Below, piece after piece: positions 1 through 10,026 of a DNA stretch of 64,000 bases. Below the pieces are notes generated by a model. The model saw nothing but the letters and a program-made list of their open reading frames with translations. It did not search any database and was not told where the DNA came from. The translations under genes were made by a program, and so were the position numbers. Source of the DNA: Ailanthus altissimus (lineage: Eukaryota > Streptophyta > Magnoliopsida > Sapindales > Simaroubaceae); the NCBI GenBank assembly GCA_946807835.1, contig OX327683.1:811001-875000 (forward strand). The letters run 5' to 3'. Each line of letters opens with the position of its first letter. Within the stretch, counting starts at the first letter, position 1.

Positions 1-537
1 CAAGTAAGAGAGACGGTTGAGGAGGATCATTCAGAGGACCGCAAGGTAGACCGCATACCCAGGCTAGGGTATTTGCGATGACCCAACAGGAGGCGGATGC
101 GGCCCCAGAAGTTATGACAGGTACAATGTCAATTTTTGATCGAGATGCTTATGTACTGATAGATCCTGGAGCGACCCATTCTTTTATTTCTTTGGAGTTT
201 GCTGCAAATACTAGTATAGCGCCCCAGTTATTAGATGGCGCGGTAATAATGTCTCTTCCTATCAGAGACTCCATTGTAGCAGAAACAGTATATAGGAGTA
301 GTAAAATCAGTATTGAGAGCCAAGAGTTTATGGCGAATTTGATTGTGTTGGCCATCAGTGAGTTTGATGTGATTTTAGGGATGGATTGGTTGTCCAAGTA
401 TCGGGCCTCAGTGGTTTGCTTCCGAAAAGAAGTTAGATTATATAGCCCAAGCGGAACGAAAGTTATTTTTTGTAGGATGCGGAAATCACTTTTCGCCAGC
501 ATGGTGTCGGTAATAAGGGCAAGATAGATGCTTCGGA
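1..537 (+). pseudogene. gypsy gag tail and aspartic protease, broken
   Basis: The frame running through the ATG at 78 encodes a linker followed by a retropepsin-like domain with LIDPGATHSFIS at about residues 27-38 and VILGMDWLSKYR near residue 95. D-P-G-A in place of D-T-G/S-G is common in protease-like domains of plant gypsy elements, so I do not count it as damage. A TGA lies upstream in the same frame (about 18-20) and a TAG at 525-527. The same frame resumes beyond the solo LTR at 3316, which shows that the coding region was contiguous before that insertion. Confidence 0.8.
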
Positions 538-1983
538 TGACAGGACCCGACCCGATACCCTCTACTATAGATCCCAGCGGCCCTGTCGGGCACCCCGACG
601 GAAGTTCCTCCGAACCTAAATGGGTAAGTTAAGAAATTCCGCAAGGCGAACCCCATTTTTATTCTTGTTACTACTAAGAAGATCTAGTAATATACATGAA
701 AACGACATCTTAATTTTAAAAATAAACGGACAGAGTTTCCCTTGTTTTTCAGAAAATCCATATAAACCTGCAAAGAAATTTCACTTCTAATTCCAACACA
801 TCTCAATTCTACCAATTTGGACCTCCGGTCCTTTTCAAATCAAATCCAACACAACTCAATTATTTCGTGTAAATCACAAAATAAACATAATCATAAAAAG
901 TAAAAACGATCATCATAAACTGGAAATCTCTTCTTCTTGATTCAACACATACTTACAAATATACATGCCTACAACTATTATGCATAAAGTAAATAGTGCT
1001 ATTAGCACATTTACATGTACAAAAATTATCTTTGGATTCGGTCCACTACTCGGCGATAGGAGAATCAGCAGCTTGCGTTCCGAGACCTGCACCTGGGAAA
1101 GGGGTTTAAAACATAAAACATAAAACGAGTGAGCTAAAGGAGCTCAGTGAGTGTAAATGAGAATTCAATTTCAAGAATATTATACAAAGATAACAATTTC
1201 TAAAGTACATGCAGAAACTATGCTTCTAAAACGGATGTAAAATTGTAAAATGGTTTCTAATATCATATGCTAATGAAATCTTGCCGAGCGGATTTTATCT
1301 ATATCTTTGGAAAACTATATTCAGAATCTGTATAACATAATAACTGTTGTGTGCATATAAATGCATAAATGCTATCGGTAAATCGAAAACTAGTAAAATC
1401 CTCGCTCGGCCATTTTCTTTCTAAACTGTACAAATGGTAACCTTAAAGCTCTATACCCACGCAGCGACTCAACTAGCACCGTATATGTGAGTAGGTCACG
1501 GGGCACCTCAATTAGCAGCACCCACAGTGACATCTCTAGACATCTCACTGGCTACGCAGCGGAATCCTACATCGCATGCATATAGCGAGACAATATCCCG
1601 TACACATAGAGCGACTCACATGACTCGACATCCCGACTTCCCGGAGTTAGTGACACACCCCCAAGACCTGCCCATGTGCACGGGATATACCTGCCGGGTC
1701 TAATACAATCATCACCACTATAATCTGAGGGTACCAATGGCCTTAAAACAAATGCAGAAATTTTAAAACTGTTTCACAAATCGATCATGTAAAAGCATGT
1801 CTATAAATATATCAAGATCATAAATCATGTTTATGTATCGAAAGCTCATAAAACATACATAGTCATTGTGCGAAAACATAATAACCGAAAAGTAAAAGAA
1901 ATGGCAGATTTCCACTCACAACCGCTCCGCGCTCAATTTCGCTCCCGATTCCTGCTCCTGTTAACGCTCTCGGTTATCCTCAC

Positions 1984-2472
1984 CTACACGCCATAAATGA
2001 CATTTAGAACCAAATCGAACACTAGAATCTCATTTAACTGTTAAATGCCCTAATCGGCATACAAAGCACGGAGGTAAACTACTTCCCGATTTTAGTTACG
2101 GAGCCATAATCGAAACTAACTCACCATCCGGTTCCCTGAAAATTATTGAACACTTTATCATTTGATTGGACATACTTGCCCTTCACCTTTCCAACATGGA
2201 CAATTATGGCCCATTTTCTTCATTTTTGGGTTTTTCATCAACCATATACATTCAATTCACAAAATGCATCATTTACACACAACAATTCAATCAAAACACC
2301 ACTCAATTCCTCACTTCCCTAATGTGGCAGAATTTCACCCTAGGTTCCAACACATTCCTTTTCTCAATTTCTTGTTCCAATTACAACAAAATCATGCCAA
2401 TTTCATTCTAAAGCCCTAATTACAATCAATTGAAATCTCTACAACAAAATCACCAAAAACCCTAATTCTCAC
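1984..2472 (-). other. Putative intron 2 inside the LTR (489 bp)
   Basis: On the minus strand, GGCAAG is followed by GTGAGAATTAGG, and the segment ends GCGTGTAG before GTGAGGATAACCGAG. The plus-strand copy at 6175-6195 reads GGCAAG joined to GTGAAGATAACCGAG. The donor AAG|GTGAGA and acceptor GTGTAG|G are good splice sites. A short GTGAG repeat at the two edges also allows a deletion by microhomology, but its occurrence together with intron 1 favours splicing. Confidence 0.78.
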
Positions 2473-2531
2473 CTTGCCAATTTCTTCAAATTGATAACTC
2501 CTTCAAGCTCCAAACTAGAATTTAACTCAAT

Positions 2532-2615
2532 CTAAGCCAAGAATACACATAAGAACATCAATTAACACATTCTTGAATTCTCAATTATCAAACTCATAAA
2601 AGATGCTTTTCTTAC
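2532..2615 (-). other. Putative intron 1 inside the LTR (84 bp)
   Basis: Read on the minus strand, the segment begins GTAAGAAAAG after an exon-like AAGAG and ends TTGGCTTAG before ATTGAGTT. The plus-strand copy at 6110-6130 joins AAGG(A)AG directly to ATTGAGTT with no trace of the segment. The donor and acceptor match plant consensus, and 84 bp is a normal plant intron length. A chance deletion with exact GT-AG edges would be unlikely. Confidence 0.8.
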
Positions 2616-2821
2616 CTCTTTTTCTTGAATTTCCACTAATAGAGACTTCAATTGAGCTTAGGGATGGGTTTGTAACCTTATTTTGGCTTGATTACACATG
2701 AAAAATCATGAAAAAAAACTTGAATAGTCACTGTAGCAGCACCCCCCTTTGAAGCTCAAATTTCTCTCTTTTTTTTTGCTAAGTGTTAGTTTTGATTTCT
2801 CTTCAAATTTCTACACACTTC

Positions 2822-2835
2822 TAACATATATATGG
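2822..2835 (-). promoter_or_regulatory. Candidate TATA box of the solo LTR
   Basis: The minus strand reads CATATATATG here, about 480 bp from the LTR start. It separates a U3-like stretch (about 2800-3310) from a transcribed R/U5-like stretch. A start site near 2800 is expected from the usual TATA spacing; this is not visible directly. The two intron-like segments both lie downstream, in the predicted leader. Confidence 0.45.
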
Positions 2836-3315
2836 TGCTCCCTCAATTTACCATTTTGCCCTTCAACTTACTTAAAACTTCTAATTTTCCATTAGTTAAA
2901 AACTAATTATGTAATTAGTTTATTTGTAACTATCTAGTTAGAATAGTTCAAAGAACTAACTAGAACTTCCAACTTGGCAATCTATGAGATTTCTTCTAAT
3001 TGGTCCATTCTCTAATATATGGATTATGTTTCTCAACAAAGGCTTGTTCCATTCATAACCCTTAAATGGAAATTCAGGTAGTAAATTAGAATTTTCTTTT
3101 CCAAGCCAATAGAGAAAAATTCTAAAAATATTCTAGGGTCATCCGGCGTACCGATCAAGTGTGAAATTACCAAATTAGGTCCGATATCTCTCACGTGCAC
3201 TATAAAAAAAATATTTCTAATAGGGTTAAAATCGAGTAACCCTACGGTGTCTTATTTGTTCTATACCGGAATCTAGGCGCCAATACTACTAATAGGGATT
3301 GGATATTACATCGGA

Positions 3316-4134
3316 AGTCATGTCAGGGTTACTTAGTCTATACCATAGACGTAAGAGATGGTAGAACAAAATTGGAGGATATTTTGGTGGTTAGAGAGTT
3401 CCCGGATGTATTCCTAGAGGATCTTCTGGGTTTGCCTCCAGATAGAGAGATAGAGTTTAAAATAGAAGTAGCCCCTGGAACGTAACTAGTTTTTAAAGAA
3501 CCCTACAGAATGGCTCATTCAGAATTGAAAGAACTGAAGGTTCAATTAGAAGAGTTGGTGAATAAGGGTTTCATTAGATCGAGTACTTCTCATTGGGGGG
3601 CACCGGTTTTATTTGTGAAGAAGAAAGATGGAAGCATGTGATTATGCATTGACTACAGGGAGCTGCATAAAGTAACGGTGCGTAATTAGTATCTGCTTTT
3701 GAGAATTGATGATTTGTTTGATCAACTATAAGGAGCAAGAGTATTTTTCAAGATAGATCTGAGGTTAGGCTATCATCAACTGAAGATCCGGGAGGAAGAT
3801 GTTCCTAAGACGGCCTTTAGGACCCGATATGGGCATTATGAATTCTTCATTATGCCTTTTGGGCTGACTAATGCCCCAGTTGCTTTTATGGATCTCATGA
3901 ATAGAGTTTTTCAATCCTATTTAGATCGGTTTGTGATAGTATTTATTGATGATATACTAGTTTGTTCAAGCAGTGAGGAAGAGCATGCAGAACATCTGAG
4001 GATAGTTTTGCGCACCTTAAGGGAGCATCGGCTGTACGCCAAACTTAGTAAATGTCAGTTTTGGCTAGATAGAGTTGCATTTTTTGGGCATGTAATCTCT
4101 GCAGAAGGGGTAGCAGTAGATCCCTAGAAGATCG
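3316..4134 (+). pseudogene. gypsy reverse transcriptase, broken
   Basis: This continues the host pol frame after the solo LTR. In order it carries the linker [65 protein letters not shown] and MPFGLTNAP. The catalytic box is FIDD, at 3942-3953, and [14 protein letters not shown] follows. The fold and active site are recognisable, but stops interrupt it, for example near 3482, 3637, 3689, 3729 and 4123. Several of these stops are explicable as CAA/CAG to TAA/TAG changes. Confidence 0.88.
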
Positions 4135-4700
4135 AAGCAATAGTGAATTAGAGCAAAGGTTGACTTCGGCCCCAGTGCTTACACTTCCGTCGGGGAATGA
4201 AGGATTTGTCATATATTGTAATGCTTCCAGGCAAGGTCTAGGTTGTGTGCTAATGCAGAAGGAGAAAGTAATAGCCTATGCTTCTAGATAATTAAAAAAG
4301 CATGAACAGAATTATCCTACACATGACCTAGAACTAGCTGCAGTAGTTTTTGCTTTAAGAATTTAAAGGCATTATTTGTATGGGGTTTCTTGCAAGATCT
4401 TTACGGATCATAAGAGCCTACAGTACTTGTTCACTCAGAAAGAATTGAATATGAGGCAGAGAAGGTGGCTGGAGCTTATTAAAGATTATAAGTGCACCTT
4501 GGAGTACCATCCAAGAAAAGCTAATGTGGTAGTATATGCTCTCAGCAGAAAGCCTATCAGTTCAATAGCTCACTTGAAGGTCGCATATCTATCAATGTTG
4601 ATAGAATTGAGGTCTTTATGTGTAAAATTAGAATTGTCAGATTCGGGAGCACTATTAGCCACATTTCAGGTCCAATACTTGTTGATCGGATCAAAGAACT
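4135..4700 (+). pseudogene. gypsy RNase H domain, broken
   Basis: It starts at LTSAPVLTLPSG and contains [57 protein letters not shown] and [15 protein letters not shown]. It is directly downstream of RT in pol order, after a short deletion of the connecting segment near 4140. The first catalytic Asp, in Y-C-D-A-S of relatives, reads Asn here (4213-4221), so the enzyme would be inactive. Stops lie at about 4288 and 4364. Confidence 0.82.
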
Positions 4701-4734
4701 ATAGACTCAAGATCCACAAGTAGTTAAATTAAAG

Positions 4735-6003
4735 GGTGAAATCGAGTCCGGGCAGCAGAAGGATCTTTCAGTGACCGAGGATGGTGTAGTAATCTTGGGT
4801 TGGAGGTTATGTGTTTCGGATGTAAATGAGTTAAGAAGAAAGATTATAGAAGAAGCTTATTCTTCTGCGTATGCTATGCATCCGGGGAACACAAAGATAT
4901 ACCGTACCCTAAAAGAGCACTATTGGTGGAAGGGCATGAAGAAAGATATAGCTGAATTTGTCTCGAGATGCCTAACTTACCAACAAGTAAAAGATGAGCA
5001 TCAAAAACCTGCAGGGCTCTTGCAACTCTTTCCAATTTCGGAGTGAAAATGGGAAAGAATAACGATGAATTTCGTGGTAGGACTTCCGTATAGCCAGAGA
5101 GCCAATGACGCAATATGGGTGATTATTAATAGACTGACGAAATCTACCCACTTCCTACCCATTAAAAGCAATTGTCCTTTAGAGAAATTAGCTCAGTTGT
5201 ACGTGGATGAGGTAGTACGACTCCATGGAGTTCTCGTATCCATTGTGTCAGACAGAGATCCATAGTTCACTTCTCAATTTTAGCCCAGCTTACAGAAAGC
5301 TCTAGGCACAAAATTACGTTTCAGTACAGCCTTTCATCCACAGATGGATGGAAAGTCTAAACGGACAATTCAGACACTTAAAGATATGCTTAGAGCGTGT
5401 GTTATAGAGTTTAAGGAAAATTGGGATACTCATCTGCCGCTATTGGAGTTCGCCTATAATAATAGCTACCAGACTAGCATCGGGATGGCACAATATGAAG
5501 CATTGTAGGAAGAAAGTGCAGAACTCCATTTTGTTGGGATGAGGTAAGTGAAAGGAAGCTGATTGGCCCAGAAATTATCCAGATTACTTCAGAAAAGATT
5601 CAACTTATCAGGCAGAGATTGAAAACAGCGAATGATAGACAGAAGAGTTATACAGATGACAGGAGAAGAGACTTGGAGTTTGAGATCGGTGATAAGGTCT
5701 TTCTGAAGATATTGCCATGGAAATGAATACTAAGATTCGGGAAGCGAGGAAAGCTGAGTCCTCGATATATTGGGCCGTATGAGATAGTTGAAAGAGTTGG
5801 AAAGATGGCATATTGTCTACGATTACCCGAAGATCTGGCTAAAATCCATGATGTGTTTCATGTTTCTATGCTTCGCAAATATATAGCAAATCCTTCACAC
5901 ATCCTAAGGGAACAATTAGTAGAATTGAACGAGAACTTGACCTACGAAGAGAAACATGTGCAAATCCTAGACCGGAAAGAGCAAGGTGAAGAGGTGTTGC
6001 TGT
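4735..6003 (+). pseudogene. gypsy integrase with GPY/F module, broken and 3'-truncated
   Basis: An HHCC-type zinc region (HPGNTKIYRTLKEHYWW... CLTYQQ) has its last Cys replaced by Tyr. The core follows at 5065-5530. Two of the three catalytic acids are changed: VIINRLTKS carries Asn for Asp and [12 protein letters not shown] carries Lys for Glu, while VSDRDP keeps the middle Asp. The C-terminal part holds RYIGPYEIVERVG and DVFHVSMLRKYI. The chromodomain that normally follows VQILDRKEQ is missing: the frame runs five codons further and stops at 6003, where LTR-like sequence takes over. Confidence 0.85.
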
Positions 6004-7635
6004 AGTGAAATTTCAGTTTTTTTTTTCATGATTTTTCATGTGTAATCAAGCCAAAATAAGGTTACATACCAATCCCTAAGCTCAATTGAAACCTCAATTA
6101 GTGGAAATTCAAGAAAAGGAGATTGAGTTGAATTCTAGTGTGGAGCTTGAAGGAGTCATCAATTTGAAGAAATTGGCAAGGTGAAGATAACCGAGAGCGA
6201 TAACGGGAGCAAAAATCGGGAGCGAAATTGAGCGTGGAGCGGTAGTGAGTTAAAATCTGCCATTTCTTTTACTTTTTGTTTATTATGTTTTTCCATAATA
6301 AATATGTATGTTTTATGAGCTTTTGATGCATAAACACGATTTATGATCTTGATATATATTCATAGACATGTTTTTACATGTCCGGTTTAAGAAATAGTTT
6401 TAAAATTTCTGCATTTATTTTGAAGGCCATTGGTACCCTTAAATTATAGTGGTGATGATTGTATTAGACCCGGCCGGTATATTCCCGGCAATGGGCAGGT
6501 CTTAAGGGTGTGTCACTAACTCCGAGAAGTCGGGATGTCGAGTCATGTGAGTCATCCCATGTGTACGGGGTATTGTCTCGCTATATGTATGCGATGTAGA
6601 ATTCCGCTGCATAGCTAGTGAGATGTCTTGAGATGTCACTGTGGGTACTGCTAGTTGAGGTGCCCCGTGACCTACTCACATGTACGATGCTAGTTGAGTC
6701 GCTGCGTGAGTATAGAGCTTTAGGGTTATCATTGGTACAATTTAGAAAGCAAATGGCCGAGCGAGGATTTTACTAATTTTTGATTTACCGATAGCATTTA
6801 TACATTTATATGCACACAACAGTTATTATATTATACAGATTTTGGATGTGGTTTTTCAAAGATGTAGATAAAACCCACTCGGCAAGATTTCAATAGCATA
6901 TGATGTTAGAAATCGTTTTACAGTTTCACATCAGTTTTAGAAGTATAATTTCTGCATGAACTTTAAAATTTGCTATCTATACATGATGTTATTTTATTAA
7001 AATTTTATTTGCACTCACCGAGCTCCTTTAGCTCACCCATTTTGTGTTTTATGTTTTCTAAACCCCTTTCCCAGGTGTAGGTCTCGGTACGCAAGCTGCT
7101 GATTCTCCTATTACCGAGTAGTGGGCCGAATTCGAAGATTATTTTTGTACATGTAAATGTGCTAAATAGTACCATTTACTTTATGCATAATAGTTGTGAG
7201 CATGTATATTTGGATGTATGTTTTGAACCAAGAAGAAGAGATTTCAATTTTATGATGATCGTTTTTTTTTAACTTTTTATGATTATGCTTATTTGTGATT
7301 CAAATGAATAATTGAGTTAAGTTGGATTTGATTTAGAAAGGACCAGAGGTCCGAATTGGTAGTATTGAGATGTATTAGAAATAGAAGTGAAATTTTTTTG
7401 TAGGTTTTATATGGATTTTTTGAAAAATAGGGAAAACTCTGTCCGTTTGTTTTTAAAATTAAGATATTGTTTTTTATGTATATTACCAGACCTTCTCAGT
7501 GGTAGTAAGAATTAAAAAGGGGTTTGCCTCGCGAAATTTCTCAACTTACGAAGTTAGGTTCGGAGGAACTTCCGTCGGGCTGCCCGGCAGAGCCGCTGGG
7601 ATCTATAGTAGAGGGTCTCGGGTCGGGTCCTGTTA
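5990..7635 (+). mobile_element. LTR-like 3' end without U3 and without the two introns
   Basis: The segment aligns with the reverse complement of the solo LTR from about 2735 down to its terminus (543), and ends TGTTA where the solo LTR ends TGTCA. From 6187 to 7635 it is the same length as its counterpart to within a few bases. It lacks exactly the 84-bp and 489-bp GT...AG segments, and it also lacks the first ~575 bp (U3 and promoter) expected of any complete LTR. Homology starts inside the last codons of the integrase frame, so pol is fused directly to R/U5-like sequence. Confidence 0.8.
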
Positions 7636-8740
7636 TAAAGTTCACTTTCCTAGATGAAAGGAACTAAAATGAGTTATATGATCAAAAGGTATTTAGTGAG
7701 GATAAGTAGCCATAACAGTTTTATGAGCAGTGTGTGTATAAAATAAATGACACTCTTAATTATATACATTCAGATCTTTGAAGGCTAGTATAGACGGTCA
7801 CTTAAGATAGGGCAAGGTACTTCCCTATGTTTATTGATAATTATTCTAAGAAACTGTAGGTATACATGTTGAATAGTAAGAAGCAAGTGTTTGAGTCATT
7901 TAGAACACGAAAGGTTGTTGTTGAGAATTAAGCTAGTAAGAAGATTAATAGACTAAGGATTGATAACTAGCTTGAATATCCTATCACAAGACAAAAAACT
8001 GTGAGATCAACACCGCAATACAATAGTCTAGCAAAGATGATGAATAGGTCATTACTTGAAATAGTTAAATGCTTGTTGGCCAATACGATGATATCTAAGG
8101 AATTTTGGAATAAGGCTGTAGTGACGACAACTTACTTAATCAATAAAAATCTTTTTTAAGCGATAGAACACCAGAAGAGTTATGGTTTAGAAGCCCTTTT
8201 AAGTATGGTCACCTTCGGATATTTTGTTGCCCACCTTATGTATATGTGAAGCAAGGAAAGTTAGAACTTAGAACCTTGAATGAGATATTTATAGAATATG
8301 TTAAAGGTGTGATAGAATATAAGGTATGGTGCAAAGAGTTGAAACTATCTAGAAGAATCATAAGTAGATATGTGAGGTTCAAAGAGATAACTATGTTGAA
8401 ATTTTCTCAAGAAGAAGTGAAGGAATAACTTGTGCCTAACAGATTTTCAACACAAAAAACAGTTGAAGTTAAAGTGGAGTTCAAGAGAAGATTTGAGATG
8501 CCCACATATTAACACTTTACTAAATCAACCCTTGAAGTTAAACAAAAGACACCGATTACTTCCTTAAAGTTCACCGAAAGTTAAATTAGGACTCTTGAGA
8601 TGAAATTTAAAAAATACCAAACAATCAAAAACAGGCTAAAAAAAATGATAAATTTACCAATAATGTATTTTCAAGTAGATTTAATGACTCATACATTTAA
8701 TTCTATTTTCACTCTTAAATTTAATGAGCCTAAGATATAA
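7636..8740 (+). pseudogene. Ty1/copia (family A) integrase and linker, broken
   Basis: Frames spliced by eye give integrase-core pieces: YFPMFIDNYSKK at about 7820, RSTPQYNSLAKMMNRSLLE at 8005-8070, FWNKAVVTTTYLINKN near 8105, then KLELRTLNEIFIEY and GYKVWCKE-like sequence at 8255-8340. The tail (8560-8740) matches the integrase-RT linker of the family-A element at 19560-19800. Both ends are truncated. The gypsy element at left has most likely inserted into this copia sequence. Confidence 0.75.
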
Positions 8741-9059
8741 CCACTTAATCACTTAATCCCCAAACTTCAGCTGAAGTTCGTTTGAACTCTTTTTACCATT
8801 ATCCCTCGTATCAACTCGTATTATTGACATCCTCAAAACCATTGGTTGTCTAAATTCAGTGAAGACTCAACCAGAATTGGCAAAACATAGCCAAGTCCAA
8901 CTGAAAGCCGAACGTACGTGTTAGGATCCCAGTGGCTCGATTAGAAGTTGAGGAGCCCCAAACGAAGGTGATAGACTTTAAGAAATTAATATGATTTATA
9001 TGTAAGAGATCCAAGCTAGTTGTCATGAATGTTTGAGCCATAGGCCCAATTTCCTAACA
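8741..9059. other. Intergenic stretch, nothing recognised
   Basis: About 320 bp follow the copia fragment. A 61-codon minus-strand open frame (8856-9041) has no motif I recognise and no supporting context. I see no repeat shared with the rest of the window. Confidence 0.5.
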
Positions 9060-10026
9060 AACTATACTTCTTTATCTCAGTTGTACGAATGGCAGTTGAG
9101 ATTCATTATTTCTATATTCGGTTGTTCATATGTCTAGAGCTGTTTAATTTGCATTTATTGTTTTGTTTGAAGTCAACAAGTTTTTTCTATTTGTTTATTA
9201 ATTGCACCACCAAATTGATTTTTTGTTATATTAAACAATACAAATATTATTTTAAAAGATTAGTAGATGGATCTCCGAATATGTGGAGCCAAACATACAA
9301 TTAAATCTTAACTAAATAAATTAATAACTAATTTAGGGATCATTATTAATGTATTCAAGGTTATTTAGAGACTTTTATTCATTATTAAATTTAATAGGTC
9401 ATGAAATTGAAATAAATATTTTGATAAATAATTTGTTATTAATAAGAAAGATCAACTCATCATATGAAGAAGACGTGTAAGTATATGAGATCGAAAACCT
9501 GTTGTTGTACCAATTCGTGGCTATTGCTGCATGAAGAAGGCCTTACGCTTATAAGTAAGCAAATCTGGTTGTTCCATTGGGTTAAGAAGAATTCGCAGTG
9601 ACACAATATCCATTGGGTCAAATATTCATTAATGTAGGGATCAAAATAAATTACAGAGGAAGCACAAATGCATTTAGTTTTGAACAGCACAAATGCATTA
9701 AGACAAGGTAAACCTGTGTTAAATATATAATTGAATTAGTAAAAATTTCTAATTACTTAAGTCGTCTTTCTTCATCTCAGCTGTATAAATGGCAGTTGAG
9801 ATTCATTATTCCTGTATTCGGTTGGTCATATGTCTACAGCTGTTTAATTTGAATTTATTGTTTCGTTTGAAGTCCCAACAAAATTTCTCTTGTTTATTAA
9901 TTGTATCACCAACTTTATTTTTGTTATATTAAACAATACAAATATGATTTAAAAGTTTAGTAGATGGATCTCCGGAGCCAAAAATACAATTAAACCTTAA
10001 ATAAAATAAAACAATAAACTAATATA
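9060..10026 (+). repeat. Duplicated intergenic blocks Q-P-Q
   Basis: Block Q (9060-9340) recurs at 9740-10026, 47770-48119 and 49390-49732. Block P (9340-9720) recurs at about 23005-23430, 33820-34242, 47065-47660 and 49050-49375. Q carries a hairpin-like TCTCAGYTG...CAGTTGAGA around a conserved ATGGCAGTTGAG. P carries a conserved GTACCAATTCGTGGCC. The Q-P-Q order here, against P-Q elsewhere, points to tandem duplication with unequal exchange. No long frame is shared by the copies, so I treat them as intergenic or promoter-distal DNA of a tandem gene cluster. Confidence 0.65.

Larger units (their letters stand above)
538..3310 (-). mobile_element. Solo LTR, Tekay-like family, 2773 bp, inserted antisense in the gypsy element
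   Basis: On the minus strand it starts TGTAATATCC and ends GGTCCTGTCA, the TG...CA termini of an LTR. It is flanked by perfect 5-bp duplications TCGGA at 533-537 and 3311-3315. Taking out the LTR and one duplication leaves the host pol frame continuous, which fixes both boundaries. No internal domain lies inside, so it is a solo LTR. From about 2720 down to 543 it aligns with the plus-strand segment 6010-7635, apart from two GT...AG segments found only here. The small open frames inside it are not supported as genes. Confidence 0.93.
1..7635 (+). mobile_element. Ty3/gypsy retrotransposon, Tekay/Del-like, 3' part, degenerate and nested
   Basis: The 5' LTR and most of gag lie left of the window. 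What remains, in order, is gag tail and protease, RT, RNase H, integrase with a truncated C-terminus, and an LTR-like 3' end. The order PR-RT-RH-IN is that of Ty3/gypsy. The conserved blocks ([52 protein letters not shown]) fit the Tekay/Del chromovirus group, though the lineage is my judgement. A solo LTR interrupts it at 538-3310. Its right end at 7635 abuts copia integrase sequence, so it appears to have inserted into an older copia element. Many stops make it non-functional. Confidence 0.85.

Noticed and set aside
159..175. D-P-G-A instead of D-T-G/S-G in the gypsy protease, first read as a lost active site
   Set aside because: This form is common among protease-like domains of plant gypsy elements, so it is not evidence of damage.
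2162..2419. Two overlapping open frames of 81-85 codons inside the solo LTR
   Set aside because: They lie within the putative intron 2 of the LTR on the opposite strand, have low-complexity composition and no motif. They are chance frames.
9089..9304. 71-codon frame beginning MAVEIHYFYIRL in block Q
   Set aside because: Only the first 12 or so codons are shared by the four Q copies and the lengths differ widely. The conservation fits a hairpin better than a protein.
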